From an uncultured Clostridia bacterium (GTDB lineage Bacteria; Bacillota; Clostridia; Oscillospirales; Acutalibacteraceae): a DNA stretch of 64,000 nt. This document shows positions 44,023-53,115 of the stretch, in pieces. The stretch covers positions 1 to 64,000 of the forward strand of contig CANRAU010000002.1 in the NCBI GenBank assembly GCA_947628665.1, read 5' to 3'. The position numbers and the translations under genes were made by a program. The notes under the pieces were generated by a model. That model made no database searches, was not told the origin of the DNA, and saw only the letters and a list, made by a program, of their open reading frames with translations. Positions within the stretch are counted from its first letter, which is position 1; each line of letters begins with the position of its first letter.

Positions 44023-44051
44023 AAGCGTATCACAGAAAGCAGAGGGATCGT

Positions 44052-45893
44052 ATGCTCAGCAAAACGCAGGAACGGTTGCTTAAAAATGTACAAAAGCCCG
44101 CGCGGTATACAGGCGGGGAACTCAACAGCGTTATCAAGGACAAGGACGCCGTGAAGCTGCGGTATGCGTTCTGTTTTCCGGACAGCTATGAGATCGGCAT
44201 GTCGCATCTCGGCATGAAAATTCTGTATAGCCTGATCAACGCGCGTGCGGACGCCTGGTGCGAGCGCGTGTTCGCCCCATGGCCGGATATGGAATCCGAA
44301 ATGCGCAAGGCGGGCGTGCCGCTGTATGCGCTGGAGAGCGGCGACGATTTGCGGAAATTCGATATGATCGGCTTTACGCTTCAATATGAACTCAGCTACT
44401 CGAATGTACTCAATATGCTTGATCTTGCGGGACTGCCCCTCAGAAGTCGGGACAGAACCGAACTGACGCCCATTGTGGTCGCCGGAGGTCCTTGCGTGTG
44501 CAATCCTGAGCCTTTGGCGGATTTTATTGATCTGTTTCAGCTCGGTGAAGGGGAGGAAGCTACCAACGAACTGCTTGATCTGCTGATCGAATGCAAGGAA
44601 AAAGGCGCGACCAAGGCGGAATTTCTGCGCGCCGCCGCGCAGATCGAGGGCGTGTACGTACCCGCGTTTTATGACGTGACCTATCACGACGACGGCACGA
44701 TCGCGGCCGTCACGCCGAAAGAGGGCGCACCCGCGCGCGTGACCAAGCGGATCATTTCGGATTTGAATGCGGTGTATTATCCCGAGAATTTTGTCGTACC
44801 GTTTATTGAGATCGTGCATGACCGCGCCGTGGCGGAGGTGTTTCGCGGCTGTATACGCGGCTGTCGGTTTTGTCAGGCGGGCTTTATTTATCGCCCCGTG
44901 CGCGAGAAAAGTGCGAATACGGTCAACCGACAGGCACAGTGTCTCTGCGATACGACGGGCTACGACGAAGTATCGCTCTGTTCTTTAAGCACCAGCGATT
45001 ATTCGCAGGTTGAACAGCTTATCCCGCAAATGCTCGAATGGGCGATCCCGCAAAGGGTCAATGTGGCATTGCCGTCTTTGCGTGTGGACAATTTCTCGGA
45101 CGAGCTGATGGAGGAACTCAAAAAAGTACGCCGCAGCGGTCTGACCTTTGCGCCGGAGGCGGGTTCACAGCGTCTGCGTGATGCGATCAACAAAAATGTG
45201 ACGGAAGAAGAAGTCCTGCGTACCTGTGCGCAGGCATTTCGCGGCGGCTGGACGGCGGTCAAGCTGTATTTTATGATGGGACTGCCCACCGAGACGCTCG
45301 ACGATATCGCGGCAATTGCACAGCTTGCGCAAAAGGTGGTCAACGCGTTTTATCAAAACCCGGACAAGCCCAAAGGGAAGGGCGTGACGGTCAGCATCAG
45401 CGTGGCGTCTTTTGTGCCGAAGCCCTTTACGCCGTTCCAATGGGAACCGCAGGCCACCATGGAGAGCCTTGCGGAAAAGCAAAAGGTATTGCTCGAAAAC
45501 GTGCATACGCGCAAAATTCAGGTCAGCTATCACCAGCCGCAGACCAGCTTTTTGGAGGGCGTATTCGCACGCGGCGACCGCAGGCTCTGCGATGTGTTGG
45601 AAAAGGCCTGGTCGCTCGGCTGCAAGTTTGACGGCTGGGACGAGCATTTTCGATTTGACAGTTGGATGGAAGCCTTTCACGCGTGCGGCATAGACCCGGG
45701 CTTTTACGCCAATCGGCGGCGTGATTTTTCGGAGATCCTGCCTTGGGATCATTTGGATTACGGCATTCGCAGGGCGTTTTTGGAAGAGGAAAACCGAAAG
45801 GCGCACCAAAGCGTGACGACGCCGAACTGTCGCGAGAAATGTGCGGCGTGCGGTGCGGCAAAATTGAACGGAGGGCGCTGCGATGCAAAATGA
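44052..45893 (+). CDS. TIGR03960-type B12-binding radical SAM protein
   Basis: A 613-residue protein with an N-terminal cobalamin-binding-like region (FPDSYEIGMSHLGMKILY, GDDLRKFDMIGFTLQ), then a radical SAM core with the cluster motif RGCIRGCRFCQAGF (C-x3-C-x2-C) and PEAGSQRLRDAINK. The C-terminal CREKCAACGAAKLNGGRC adds a zinc-type cluster. The family always pairs with the TIGR03936 gene that overlaps it by 11 bases and usually precedes RNase G and rplU. Its reaction is unknown; an RNA or ribosomal modification is guessed from context. Confidence 0.92.
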   Translation: MLSKTQERLLKNVQKPARYTGGELNSVIKDKDAVKLRYAFCFPDSYEIGMSHLGMKILYSLINARADAWCERVFAPWPDMESEMRKAGVPLYALESGDDLRKFDMIGFTLQYELSYSNVLNMLDLAGLPLRSRDRTELTPIVVAGGPCVCNPEPLADFIDLFQLGEGEEATNELLDLLIECKEKGATKAEFLRAAAQIEGVYVPAFYDVTYHDDGTIAAVTPKEGAPARVTKRIISDLNAVYYPENFVVPFIEIVHDRAVAEVFRGCIRGCRFCQAGFIYRPVREKSANTVNRQAQCLCDTTGYDEVSLCSLSTSDYSQVEQLIPQMLEWAIPQRVNVALPSLRVDNFSDELMEELKKVRRSGLTFAPEAGSQRLRDAINKNVTEEEVLRTCAQAFRGGWTAVKLYFMMGLPTETLDDIAAIAQLAQKVVNAFYQNPDKPKGKGVTVSISVASFVPKPFTPFQWEPQATMESLAEKQKVLLENVHTRKIQVSYHQPQTSFLEGVFARGDRRLCDVLEKAWSLGCKFDGWDEHFRFDSWMEAFHACGIDPGFYANRRRDFSEILPWDHLDYGIRRAFLEEENRKAHQSVTTPNCREKCAACGAAKLNGGRCDAK

Positions 45894-46551
45894 TATTCGG
45901 ATTTTTTTCACCAAAACGGGCATGGCAAAGTACATTTCGCATTTGGATTTGATGCGTTGCATGACCCGCGCTGTGAAGCGCGCACAGCTTCCCTTGTGGT
46001 TTACGGAAGGGTATAACCCGCATTTGTTCATGACCTTTGCCCGTCCGCTTTCCTTAGGACAGGAAAGCCTTTGCGAATCGGTCGATGTGCGTCTGGTCGG
46101 TGAAATGACATTCAAAGAGATCAAGACCCGCTTAAATGCCGCATTGCCCGCCGATATTACGGTACTTTCGGCGGCAAAGCCCGTCCATAAGCCGTCGGAG
46201 ATCGCGTATGCCGACTATGAGATTCGCCTGTTTTCACAAAATCCGACGGAATTGCTTGCGGCAATCGAGCAAAGCATGGCAAAGCCCGCGCTGTTGGTGC
46301 AGAAAAAAGCCAAACAGGGGCGGCGAAAAATCGAAAAAGAGATCGATATAAAACCCAATATCTCCGCATTTCACGCGCAGGCGGAGGAAGCCTGCGTGAC
46401 CCTTGCGCTGCGGCTGACGGCGGGCGATTGCAACAATATCAACCCCGCGCTCCTGCTGGAAGCGCTTTGTCGGGATTTCAGCGGGGAAATCCAAAATACG
46501 GACATCCTAAAAAAGCGTTTGCTGCTTGAAAACGGCGAGGTGTTTTGCTAA
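45883..46551 (+). CDS. TIGR03936/DUF2344 radical SAM-associated protein
   Basis: A 222-residue partner of the upstream radical SAM protein. FTKTGMAKYISHLDLMRC and LPLWFTEGYNPHLFMTFA are the conserved DUF2344 segments. It overlaps the upstream gene by 11 bases. Function unknown. RNase G and L21 genes, the common next neighbours, are missing here; a separate rplS unit follows. Confidence 0.92.
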   Translation: MQNDIRIFFTKTGMAKYISHLDLMRCMTRAVKRAQLPLWFTEGYNPHLFMTFARPLSLGQESLCESVDVRLVGEMTFKEIKTRLNAALPADITVLSAAKPVHKPSEIAYADYEIRLFSQNPTELLAAIEQSMAKPALLVQKKAKQGRRKIEKEIDIKPNISAFHAQAEEACVTLALRLTAGDCNNINPALLLEALCRDFSGEIQNTDILKKRLLLENGEVFC

Positions 46552-46606
46552 TGCGGCTTGGCTTTTTAGAAATTTCCAAGGAATTTCAACAATTTGAAAA
46601 AAATTC

Positions 46607-46635
46607 TTGCATTTTTATGTTTGGTGTGTTATCAT
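46607..46635 (+). promoter_or_regulatory. Promoter of rplS
   Basis: TTGCAT (46607-46612) and TATCAT (46630-46635), 17 bases apart. The transcript would begin about 46642. Confidence 0.6.
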
Positions 46636-46641
46636 ATCTAA

Positions 46642-46740
46642 GCATTTTATGCGTTGGTATCTTGCCAACGGCAGTTAATGGCAACATTAAAGCGGACGGT
46701 CCTCTGTATTCGCATGGGTGCATGAACGTCTGAAAACAAT
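46642..46740 (+). promoter_or_regulatory. Structured leader of rplS (L19 leader candidate)
   Basis: About 100 bases lie between the promoter and the rplS ribosome site. They contain TTGGTATCTTGCCAA (a small hairpin) and GGACGGTCC followed by CGCATGGGTGCATG (with CGCATG/CATGCG-like pairing) and GAACGTCTGAAAAC. This looks like the L19 leader found before rplS in Firmicutes, through which L19 controls its own synthesis. The assignment is from memory of the family and position. Confidence 0.45.
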
Positions 46741-46753
46741 CAGGAGGACAAAC

Positions 46754-47095
46754 ATGGACGCACTCAAAGTTATCACGGAAGGTATGCTCAAGGAAGATCG
46801 CCCGCAGGTCAAAATCGGCGACGTTGTACGCGTACACGTCAAGATCCGCGAGGGTGAAAGAGAAAGAATTCAGGTTTTTGAAGGAACGGTCATTGCGCGC
46901 AAGGGCAGCGGCGTTTCCGAAACCTTTACCGTTCGCCGCGTTTCTTACGGCGTCGGCGTGGAGCGCGTATTCCCCGTGCATTCCCCGAACGTCGCAAAGG
47001 TAGAGACGGTTCGCGTCGGTAAGGTTCGCAGAAGCAAGCTCTACTATCTGCGTGACAGAGTCGGTAAGGCGGCTAAGGTCAAAGAGCAGATTTGA
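46754..47095 (+). CDS. rplS: 50S ribosomal protein L19
   Basis: A 113-residue ribosomal protein. ATG 46754 follows AGGAGGA; a longer in-frame start in the leader is unlikely. [53 protein letters not shown] and the end [11 protein letters not shown] are standard. In many Firmicutes rplS is followed by lepB and rbgA; here those genes lie 35 kb away. Confidence 0.98.
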   Translation: MDALKVITEGMLKEDRPQVKIGDVVRVHVKIREGERERIQVFEGTVIARKGSGVSETFTVRRVSYGVGVERVFPVHSPNVAKVETVRVGKVRRSKLYYLRDRVGKAAKVKEQI

Positions 47096-47118
47096 CAGAA
47101 CCTGTCAATTTGTCAGGC

Positions 47119-47153
47119 AAGGCGCTCCCGTATTTTACGGGGGCGCCTTTTTT
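47119..47153 (+). terminator. Terminator of rplS
   Basis: A 14-bp stem (47119-47132 with 47136-47149, one T-G pair), 3-base loop, then a run of seven or more T. Confidence 0.92.
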
Positions 47154-47240
47154 TGCTGTGTGGATAGAAGGCAATTTGCCTCATTTTTTGAAAAAAACGG
47201 TGAAAGCTGTAAATTTTACTGATTTTTAATAAATTCCGAC

Positions 47241-47268
47241 TTGCACTTTACAGGAAATACTATATAAT
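47241..47268 (+). promoter_or_regulatory. Promoter of the polysaccharide deacetylase gene
   Basis: TTGCAC (47241-47246) and TATAAT (47263-47268), 16 bases apart, 50 bases before the ATG at 47319. Confidence 0.65.
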
Positions 47269-47318
47269 AAAAAAGGCAAAAAGAAAAGGATTTTGTCGAA
47301 AAAAGAGGGGGTATTCGT

Positions 47319-48329
47319 ATGCGCGAGCTTAAAGAGAAGCATGTCCGTATTTTGTTGGTCGCCTGTGCGGTCGTTATACTGGCGCTGTCGATTACGGTAG
47401 CGTGCATGACTTTGAAAAACCGCACCCTGCGCACGGCGGATGCCGAGGTGTCCAAAGCGCTTGCAAGCGCGCAGCAGGCGAACGAGAGCCTGAAAGCGGA
47501 AGAGGCTGAAAAAGAGTCCTCCCTTGCAGATCAGATGAAAAAGCAGAGTGAAAGCTATTCGCGCGAAAAAGAATCGCTCCAAAAAAACATTGCGGACTTA
47601 AATAAGCAGCTTGCCATTAAGCGCGCGGCTGCCACCGCCAGTCCCTCTGCCGTTAAACCGTCGCCTACACCGCTTCCTCCGGGGAAAGTACCGAATTTAT
47701 CCTCCAAAACGATTTATTTGACCTTTGACGACGGCCCGTCGCCCAGAACACCGGAGATTCTGAAAATTTTGAAGGATAACGGTGTGAAGGCGACGTTTTT
47801 TGTCATCAACGGCGGGAAAAATAATCATTACATGAAGGACATTGTAGAGCAGGGGCATACAATCGCGCTGCACACCTACACCCACAACTATTCATCCGTT
47901 TACGCGTCGGATGACGCTTATTTTTCGGATCTTCAAAAAATTTCCGATTTGGTTTATCAACAGACGGGCGTGCGCAGTACGATCCTCCGCTTCCCCGGCG
48001 GCAGCAGCAATACGGTCAGCCGCAAATACTGCAAGGGCATTATGTCCCGCGTGACCAAGGAAGTGGAGAAGCGCGGCTATACCTATATGGACTGGAATCT
48101 CAGTTCGGGCGACGCAAGCTCCAATTCCGTATCCGCCAATACGATCATCAATAACTGCCGAAATGTCCCGAAAAGCAATACGGTGGTCGTATTGATGCAC
48201 GACGCCGCCGCAAAGCACAGCACAGTGCAAGCCCTGCCCCAAGTGATTGCCTATTACCGTGCGGCAGGCTGTACGTTTGCCGCTATGGACAGCAGCACGC
48301 CTGCAGTGCATCAGAGGGTGCAAAATTAG
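47319..48329 (+). CDS. Polysaccharide deacetylase (NodB domain)
   Basis: A 336-residue membrane-anchored carbohydrate esterase 4. One N-terminal membrane segment (about 8-30), a coiled-coil of about 70 residues, a Ser/Pro/Thr-rich linker, then the NodB domain: LTFDDGPSPRTPEIL (catalytic and metal Asp), ATFFVINGG, ALHTYTHNY (metal His pair) and RFPGGSSN. It probably removes acetyl groups from peptidoglycan GlcNAc outside the cell, which protects against lysozyme. AGAGGGGG precedes the ATG. Confidence 0.92.
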   Translation: MRELKEKHVRILLVACAVVILALSITVACMTLKNRTLRTADAEVSKALASAQQANESLKAEEAEKESSLADQMKKQSESYSREKESLQKNIADLNKQLAIKRAAATASPSAVKPSPTPLPPGKVPNLSSKTIYLTFDDGPSPRTPEILKILKDNGVKATFFVINGGKNNHYMKDIVEQGHTIALHTYTHNYSSVYASDDAYFSDLQKISDLVYQQTGVRSTILRFPGGSSNTVSRKYCKGIMSRVTKEVEKRGYTYMDWNLSSGDASSNSVSANTIINNCRNVPKSNTVVVLMHDAAAKHSTVQALPQVIAYYRAAGCTFAAMDSSTPAVHQRVQN

Positions 48330-48473
48330 AGAATTCGTTCCATTTTTGTGTATATTTAATAGACAAATCGAATTTTTGTTGTGATTTTGCACAAAGTTTG
48401 GGGAGCGCATGTCAACCCACTTTGGAACACCCACCGAAATTCGCAAAATCCCCCATATATCGTGTTTTAGACG

Positions 48474-48501
48474 TTGACGAGGACAAGATTTGTGGTATAA
48501 T
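48474..48501 (+). promoter_or_regulatory. Promoter of the HPr gene
   Basis: TTGACG (48474-48479) and TATAAT (48496-48501) with a 16-base spacer. Confidence 0.75.
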
Positions 48502-48558
48502 ATGTTACTGGAAATCTGCAAAACGTATTTCTATTATGATGTATGGGGAGCAATGATT

Positions 48559-48822
48559 ATGTTCGTTAAAGAAGTACTTGTTCAGAACCAGGTCGGTTTG
48601 CATGCGCGTCCGGCAACTTTCTTTATCCAGAAAGCCAATGAGTACAAATCTTCGATATGGGTGGAAAAGGATGAAAGAAGAGTCAATGCAAAAAGCCTTC
48701 TTGGCGTGCTTTCACTCGGCATTATGGGCGATACCAAAATCCGTATTATTGCCGGCGGCCCGGATGAAGAGCAGGCGGTCGATGGACTTGTGAAGCTCGT
48801 GGAATCCGGTTTTGCCGAATAA
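48559..48822 (+). CDS. ptsH: Phosphocarrier protein HPr
   Basis: An 87-residue PTS phosphocarrier. ATG 48559 lies 8 bases after GGGGAG; ATG 48553 is too close to it. With this start the active-site His is exactly His15 (GLHARPAT) and the regulatory serine exactly Ser46 (NAKSLLGVLSLG), so both the sugar-transport and the HPr-kinase (carbon catabolite) functions look intact. ptsI is not adjacent, which is common in Clostridia. Confidence 0.93.
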   Translation: MFVKEVLVQNQVGLHARPATFFIQKANEYKSSIWVEKDERRVNAKSLLGVLSLGIMGDTKIRIIAGGPDEEQAVDGLVKLVESGFAE

Positions 48823-48847
48823 TTGATTTCCTCCATATGTTTTCTTT

Positions 48848-48890
48848 CAGACACGCCGCTTTGCCCCTTTTGGCGTGTCTGATTTTATTT
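48848..48890 (+). terminator. Terminator of the HPr gene
   Basis: CAGACACGCC (48848-48857) and GGCGTGTCTG (48872-48881), followed by ATTTTATTTTTA. Confidence 0.88.
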
Positions 48891-48911
48891 TTATAAAAAG
48901 GCGGTGACGGT

Positions 48912-50744
48912 ATGAATGAAAAACGCGCGGCGCTTCGCAAAAAGGCCATGCATCTGCCCCTGCTTCCGGGCGTGTATATCATGAAAAATAAAAACGGCGA
49001 GATCATTTATATCGGCAAAGCCAAGGCGCTCAAAAACCGCGTCAGCCAGTATTTCGGCTCACCGAACGGCCATACGGTCAAGGTGCGCAAAATGGTCGAT
49101 AACGTCGATGATTTCGATTATATCGTCACCGACAGCGAATTTGAAGCGCTGGTTTTGGAATGCAGCCTCATTAAACAGCATATGCCGAAATACAACATCC
49201 TTTTAAAGGATGATAAGGGCTACAGTTATATCAAGGTCGCTGGCGATACCTATAAAACGATCACGGCGGTTTTGCAAAAGGCGGACGACGGCGCGGAGTA
49301 TATCGGCCCTTATACCAGCTCTTACGCCGTTAAGCAAAGTGTGGACGCCGCCAACAAAATTTTTATGCTGCCGCAGTGCGGCAAGGTGTTTGACGGCAAG
49401 ATCACCCGTTCGCGGCCATGCCTCAACTATTATATTGCGCAGTGCTGCGGCGTATGCACGGGCAAGGTGCGCAAAGCAGATTATCAGGAGGCGGTTTCGC
49501 AGGCGATCCGTTTTTTAAAGGGCGATACGAAAGAAATTTTGGCTTCTTTGCAGGAGGATATGCTTCGCGCTTCCGAGGATATGGATTTTGAGCGCGCGGC
49601 GAAAATTCGCGACCGAATTCGCGCCATTGAGCGGATGCGCGAAAAGCAAAAGGTCGTGTTTAAGTCCGTGGAGGAGCAGGACGTTTTCTCCATGGCGGAG
49701 AGCGACAATACCGTATGCCTTGCCGTGCTGCGCTTTGCGGACGGACGGTTGTTTGACAGCGAGCATTTCTTTTTTGAAAAGACCGAAAGTCCCGCATCCA
49801 TGATGGCGGATGCGATCACGTCCTATTATTCCATGCGGCAAAACATTCCAAAGCGCGTGACCGTGGACGGCGCTGTGGAGGGCGCGGCGGATGTGGAACG
49901 CTGGCTTTCTGAGAAAAAAGGAAAAAAAGTCGTTGTTTTCACACCGCAGCGCGGCGAGCAGGCGGAGGTCGTGCACATGTGCCGCGAAAACGCGCAGGAA
50001 AAGCTGGCGTTGAAAATGGGCAAAACGGGCAAAGCCGTGGCGGCGCTTGAGGAACTGCGCGATTTGCTGGGGCTGCCCTTCGCGCCGACCTATATCGAAT
50101 CTTACGATATTTCGCATACGGCGGGGCAGGACAGCGTCGCGGGAATGGTCGTCTTTCAGGACGGGAAACCGCTCAAGCAGGCATATAAACGGTTTAAAAT
50201 CAGCGAAACCGTGGGCAATGACGACTATACCTCCATGCGCGAGGTACTTACACGGCGGTTTACGGAGTATGAAGCGCATAAGGACAGCGGCGAGGGCTTC
50301 GGCAGACTGCCCGATCTTATCCTGCTCGACGGCGGCGTGGGGCAGGTGAACGCGGTCGCACCCGTACTTGAGGCGTTCGGACTGCAAGTACCGCTGTTCG
50401 GCATGGTTAAGGACGATCGTCACCGCACGCGCGCGATCGCGCAAAACGGCGGCGAGATCGAAATTCGCTCCCATCGCCGCGTGTTTACGCTGATTGCCGA
50501 AATTCAGGAGGAAGTACACCGCTTTTCGGTCGCTTATCACCGAAGCCGCCATCAAAAACGCAGTCTGACGATGTCGCTTACGGAGATCGAGGGCGTGGGA
50601 GATAAGCGCGCGCGTGCGCTTTTGCAGAAATTCAAGACGCTGACCGCCATCAAAAACGCCACTGTGGATGCACTTGCCGAAACGGAGGGCGTCAGCCGCA
50701 AAACTGCCGAAAAAATTTATGCCTATTACCACACCGAGGAATGA
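48912..50744 (+). CDS. uvrC: Excinuclease ABC subunit C
   Basis: A 610-residue nuclease that makes both incisions in nucleotide excision repair. The N-terminal GIY-YIG domain (LPGVYIMKNKNGEIIYIGKA), the UVR/UvrB-binding helix pair (DMDFERAAKIRDRI), the RNase H-like domain (ESYDISHTAGQDSVAGMVVF, DLILLDGGVGQVNA) and the C-terminal helix-hairpin-helix (LTEIEGVGDKRARALLQKF) are all present. AAGGCGGTGA precedes the start. uvrA and uvrB are not in the window. Confidence 0.97.
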   Translation: MNEKRAALRKKAMHLPLLPGVYIMKNKNGEIIYIGKAKALKNRVSQYFGSPNGHTVKVRKMVDNVDDFDYIVTDSEFEALVLECSLIKQHMPKYNILLKDDKGYSYIKVAGDTYKTITAVLQKADDGAEYIGPYTSSYAVKQSVDAANKIFMLPQCGKVFDGKITRSRPCLNYYIAQCCGVCTGKVRKADYQEAVSQAIRFLKGDTKEILASLQEDMLRASEDMDFERAAKIRDRIRAIERMREKQKVVFKSVEEQDVFSMAESDNTVCLAVLRFADGRLFDSEHFFFEKTESPASMMADAITSYYSMRQNIPKRVTVDGAVEGAADVERWLSEKKGKKVVVFTPQRGEQAEVVHMCRENAQEKLALKMGKTGKAVAALEELRDLLGLPFAPTYIESYDISHTAGQDSVAGMVVFQDGKPLKQAYKRFKISETVGNDDYTSMREVLTRRFTEYEAHKDSGEGFGRLPDLILLDGGVGQVNAVAPVLEAFGLQVPLFGMVKDDRHRTRAIAQNGGEIEIRSHRRVFTLIAEIQEEVHRFSVAYHRSRHQKRSLTMSLTEIEGVGDKRARALLQKFKTLTAIKNATVDALAETEGVSRKTAEKIYAYYHTEE

Positions 50745-50747
50745 AAT

Positions 50748-51407
50748 ATGAAAAAAGCCGTGATTTTTGATTTGGACGGAACGCTTTTAGACACGCTGGA
50801 GGATCTGTGCGACAGTACAAATTACGCGCTGCGGCAATGCGGGTATCCCGAACGGGAACTCGATGAGATCCGGCGCTTTGTCGGCAACGGCGTGCATAAG
50901 CTCATCGAACGCGCTGTGCCGCCCGAAACAGATCCGGCGCAAAGAGAGGTCTGCTATCGGCTGTTTTGCGAATACTATAAGCAAAACATGGAAAATAAAA
51001 CCAGAGAGTACAGCGGCATTTCCGACATGCTCGCGGCTTTGTATGAAGCGGGCTACCGGCTCGCCATCGTGACCAACAAGGCGGATTTTGCCGCGCAGCC
51101 TTTATGCGGAAAGCTGTTCGGGCGTTATGTGAAAACCGTGATCGGCAGCGTGCCGACAAGACCCAATAAACCCGCGCCCGACGGTGTATATGCCGCGCTC
51201 GACGCCATGCACGTCACGCGCGAAGAAGCCGTGTATATCGGCGACAGCGAGGTCGATGTGCAAACCGCGCAAAACGCGGGCGTGGACATCATCGGCGTTT
51301 TGTGGGGATTTCGCAACAGAGACGATTTGCAAAAAGCGGGTGCAAATGTGACGGTTTCCGACGCACAGGAACTAAAAAATCGGCTGCTCGCATTAAAAAA
51401 TTGCTGA
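50748..51407 (+). CDS. HAD hydrolase, phosphoglycolate phosphatase-like
   Basis: A 219-residue HAD phosphatase. FDLDGTLLDT gives the catalytic Asp pair, IVTNKADF motif II, RPNKPAPD with the motif III Lys, and YIGDSEVDVQTAQNAG motif IV. The cap is helical. Gph-like enzymes clear 2-phosphoglycolate formed in DNA repair, which fits its place 3 bases after uvrC, but substrate cannot be proved from sequence. Confidence 0.88.
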   Translation: MKKAVIFDLDGTLLDTLEDLCDSTNYALRQCGYPERELDEIRRFVGNGVHKLIERAVPPETDPAQREVCYRLFCEYYKQNMENKTREYSGISDMLAALYEAGYRLAIVTNKADFAAQPLCGKLFGRYVKTVIGSVPTRPNKPAPDGVYAALDAMHVTREEAVYIGDSEVDVQTAQNAGVDIIGVLWGFRNRDDLQKAGANVTVSDAQELKNRLLALKNC

Positions 51408-51473
51408 TTTATGTTGACATTTGTGTTAGAATAGTTAAAAATAAGAGTGCTTCATTTTTTTAGGGAGTAAGCT

Positions 51474-52025
51474 ATGCGTGTAATTACGGGTTCGGCACGC
51501 GGCAGAAAGCTGCGTACCCCGTCGGGCGGCGAGATCGTCCGTCCAACAACGGACAAGGTCAAAGAGGCTATGTTCAGCATCGTGCAGTTTGAACTGGAAA
51601 ACGCGGTCGTGCTGGATGCTTTCGCGGGTTCGGGTCAGCTGGGGATCGAGGCGCTCAGCCGCGGCGCGCGCCATGCGTATTTCACCGAAGAGAACAAAAC
51701 CGCCTTTGAAGTTGTGCAGAGCAATTTGCAGACGACGGGGCTTTATGAACGCGCAACGCTTTTGCAAACGGATGTTTTTTCGTTTTTGGCACGCACGGAG
51801 GAATTCTTTGACATCGTGTTTTCCGACCCGCCCTATGAAAAGGGGCTGACCGAGCGAATTTTGCCGCTGCTTTCCGCGCGTTGTCGGGCAGGCGCGCTTG
51901 TCATGTGCGAGACGGCTGCCGTGGAAGAGCTTCCCGCGTCTGTGGGAGAGCTTCAAAAGTTGCGCGAATACAAATACGGCAAAACCAAATTGACGACATA
52001 CCGAAAATCCGAGGAAAGCATATGA
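51474..52025 (+). CDS. rsmD: 16S rRNA (guanine966-N2)-methyltransferase RsmD
   Basis: A 183-residue methyltransferase. MRVITGSARGRKLRTP at the start, VRPTTDKVKEAMFSI, LDAFAGSGQLGIEALSRGA (SAM site) and SDPPYEKGL (catalytic DPPY) are diagnostic. It overlaps coaD by 4 bases (ATGA); the rsmD-coaD pair is widely conserved. Confidence 0.96.
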   Translation: MRVITGSARGRKLRTPSGGEIVRPTTDKVKEAMFSIVQFELENAVVLDAFAGSGQLGIEALSRGARHAYFTEENKTAFEVVQSNLQTTGLYERATLLQTDVFSFLARTEEFFDIVFSDPPYEKGLTERILPLLSARCRAGALVMCETAAVEELPASVGELQKLREYKYGKTKLTTYRKSEESI

Positions 52026-52519
52026 AAACAGTCATTTGTCCGGGCAGCTTTGACCCCGTGACGCAGGGACATATGGACATCATCCGCCGTTCTGCTGCTT
52101 TGTTTGACAGGGTGATCGTGGTGGTGATGACCAACTATCATAAAAAAAACAGCTATGCTTTTTCCGCCGAGGAACGCGTACACTTTTTGGAGCGCTGTAC
52201 CGCGTCCATACCCAATGTCGAGGTGGATGCCTATGACGGCCTTTTGGCGGAGTATGCGCGGCAAAAGGGTGCGGTCGCGGTCGTGAAGGGGCTGCGCGCC
52301 GTTTCGGACTTTGAATATGAATTCCAGCAGGCGCTGACCAATCAAAAGCTCAATCAGGGCTTGGAAACCGTTTTCGTAACGGCTACGGCGGAGAATATGT
52401 TTTTAAGCTCCAGCGTGGTCAAACAGGTTTGTGAATTGGGCGGCGACATCGGCAACTTTGTTCCCGAAGAAATTCGTGACGATATAATCCAAAGAATCAA
52501 AAGGGGTGGACAATCATGA
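52022..52519 (+). CDS. coaD: Phosphopantetheine adenylyltransferase
   Basis: A 165-residue enzyme that makes dephospho-CoA from 4'-phosphopantetheine and ATP. The start ATG 52022 gives MKTVICPGSFDPVTQGHMD with the T/HxGH nucleotidyl-transfer motif; KGLRAVSDFEYEFQ and the late FLSSSVVKQVCELGG are standard. It is coupled to rsmD before it and to the coiled-coil gene after it by 4-base overlaps. Confidence 0.97.
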   Translation: MKTVICPGSFDPVTQGHMDIIRRSAALFDRVIVVVMTNYHKKNSYAFSAEERVHFLERCTASIPNVEVDAYDGLLAEYARQKGAVAVVKGLRAVSDFEYEFQQALTNQKLNQGLETVFVTATAENMFLSSSVVKQVCELGGDIGNFVPEEIRDDIIQRIKRGGQS

Positions 52520-53049
52520 CGATAGAGAGCTTATTGGATGAAATCGATGAGATTTTGGAAGAAGGAAAAAGCGTACCTTTTACCTCCAATTTGTTGCTGG
52601 ACGTCAATGAAATCAAGCGTGTGATCGAGGATATTCGTCTGAATATGCCCGACGAACTGATGCAGGCGCGTAAAATCGCTTCGGAGCGTAAAGAGATTTT
52701 GACGGCCGCGCAGAATACCGCAGACGGGATTATTGCAGAAGCGCATAAAAAGGCGCAGGAGCTGGTGCAGGAACACGAGATCACAAAGGGCGCGGAAGCC
52801 GAAGCCGCCGATATTATGGCGCAGGCGCGTGCGCAGGCCGCCGATATTGTGGAGGGCGCGCGCACGACCGCTTCGGAGCTTACGGATCAGGCGCAGAAAT
52901 GGGCGCACGATATGCGTACAAGCGCAGGGGAGTATGTGGAGAATATCGTCGCCTTGGCGGATGAGACCTTGACCAATTCCGTGAATGAGATCCGCCGCGC
53001 AAGGCAGTCTCTGCGCGCCGCTTCCCAGCACAGAAAAGTCGAAAAATAA
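52516..53049 (+). CDS. Coiled-coil protein after coaD
   Basis: A 177-residue, highly charged helical protein of unknown role. The body (residues about 50-160) has long Ala/Glu/Gln heptads like the b subunit of F-type ATPase or V-ATPase stalks, but there is no membrane segment. LLDEIDEILEEGKSVPFTSN at the start is a stretch seen in Clostridia proteins found next to coaD. Cotranslated with coaD by an ATGA overlap. Confidence 0.7.
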   Translation: MTIESLLDEIDEILEEGKSVPFTSNLLLDVNEIKRVIEDIRLNMPDELMQARKIASERKEILTAAQNTADGIIAEAHKKAQELVQEHEITKGAEAEAADIMAQARAQAADIVEGARTTASELTDQAQKWAHDMRTSAGEYVENIVALADETLTNSVNEIRRARQSLRAASQHRKVEK

Positions 53050-53077
53050 TTCCTCAGACTGAATTTGCATTTTTTCT

Positions 53078-53108
53078 CACCTCGTCGCATACTATTGTGT
53101 ACGAGGTG
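53078..53108 (+). promoter_or_regulatory. Hairpin/palindrome covering the DUF4830 gene's ribosome site
   Basis: CACCTCGT (53078-53085) pairs with ACGAGGTG (53101-53108), and the right arm is the GAGGTGA ribosome site for ATG 53116. In RNA the hairpin would hide the site. The loop holds TACTAT (53090-53095), 19 bases after TTGCAT (53065-53070), so it could instead be an operator around a weak promoter. Confidence 0.4.
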
Positions 53109-53115
53109 AAAGTTT

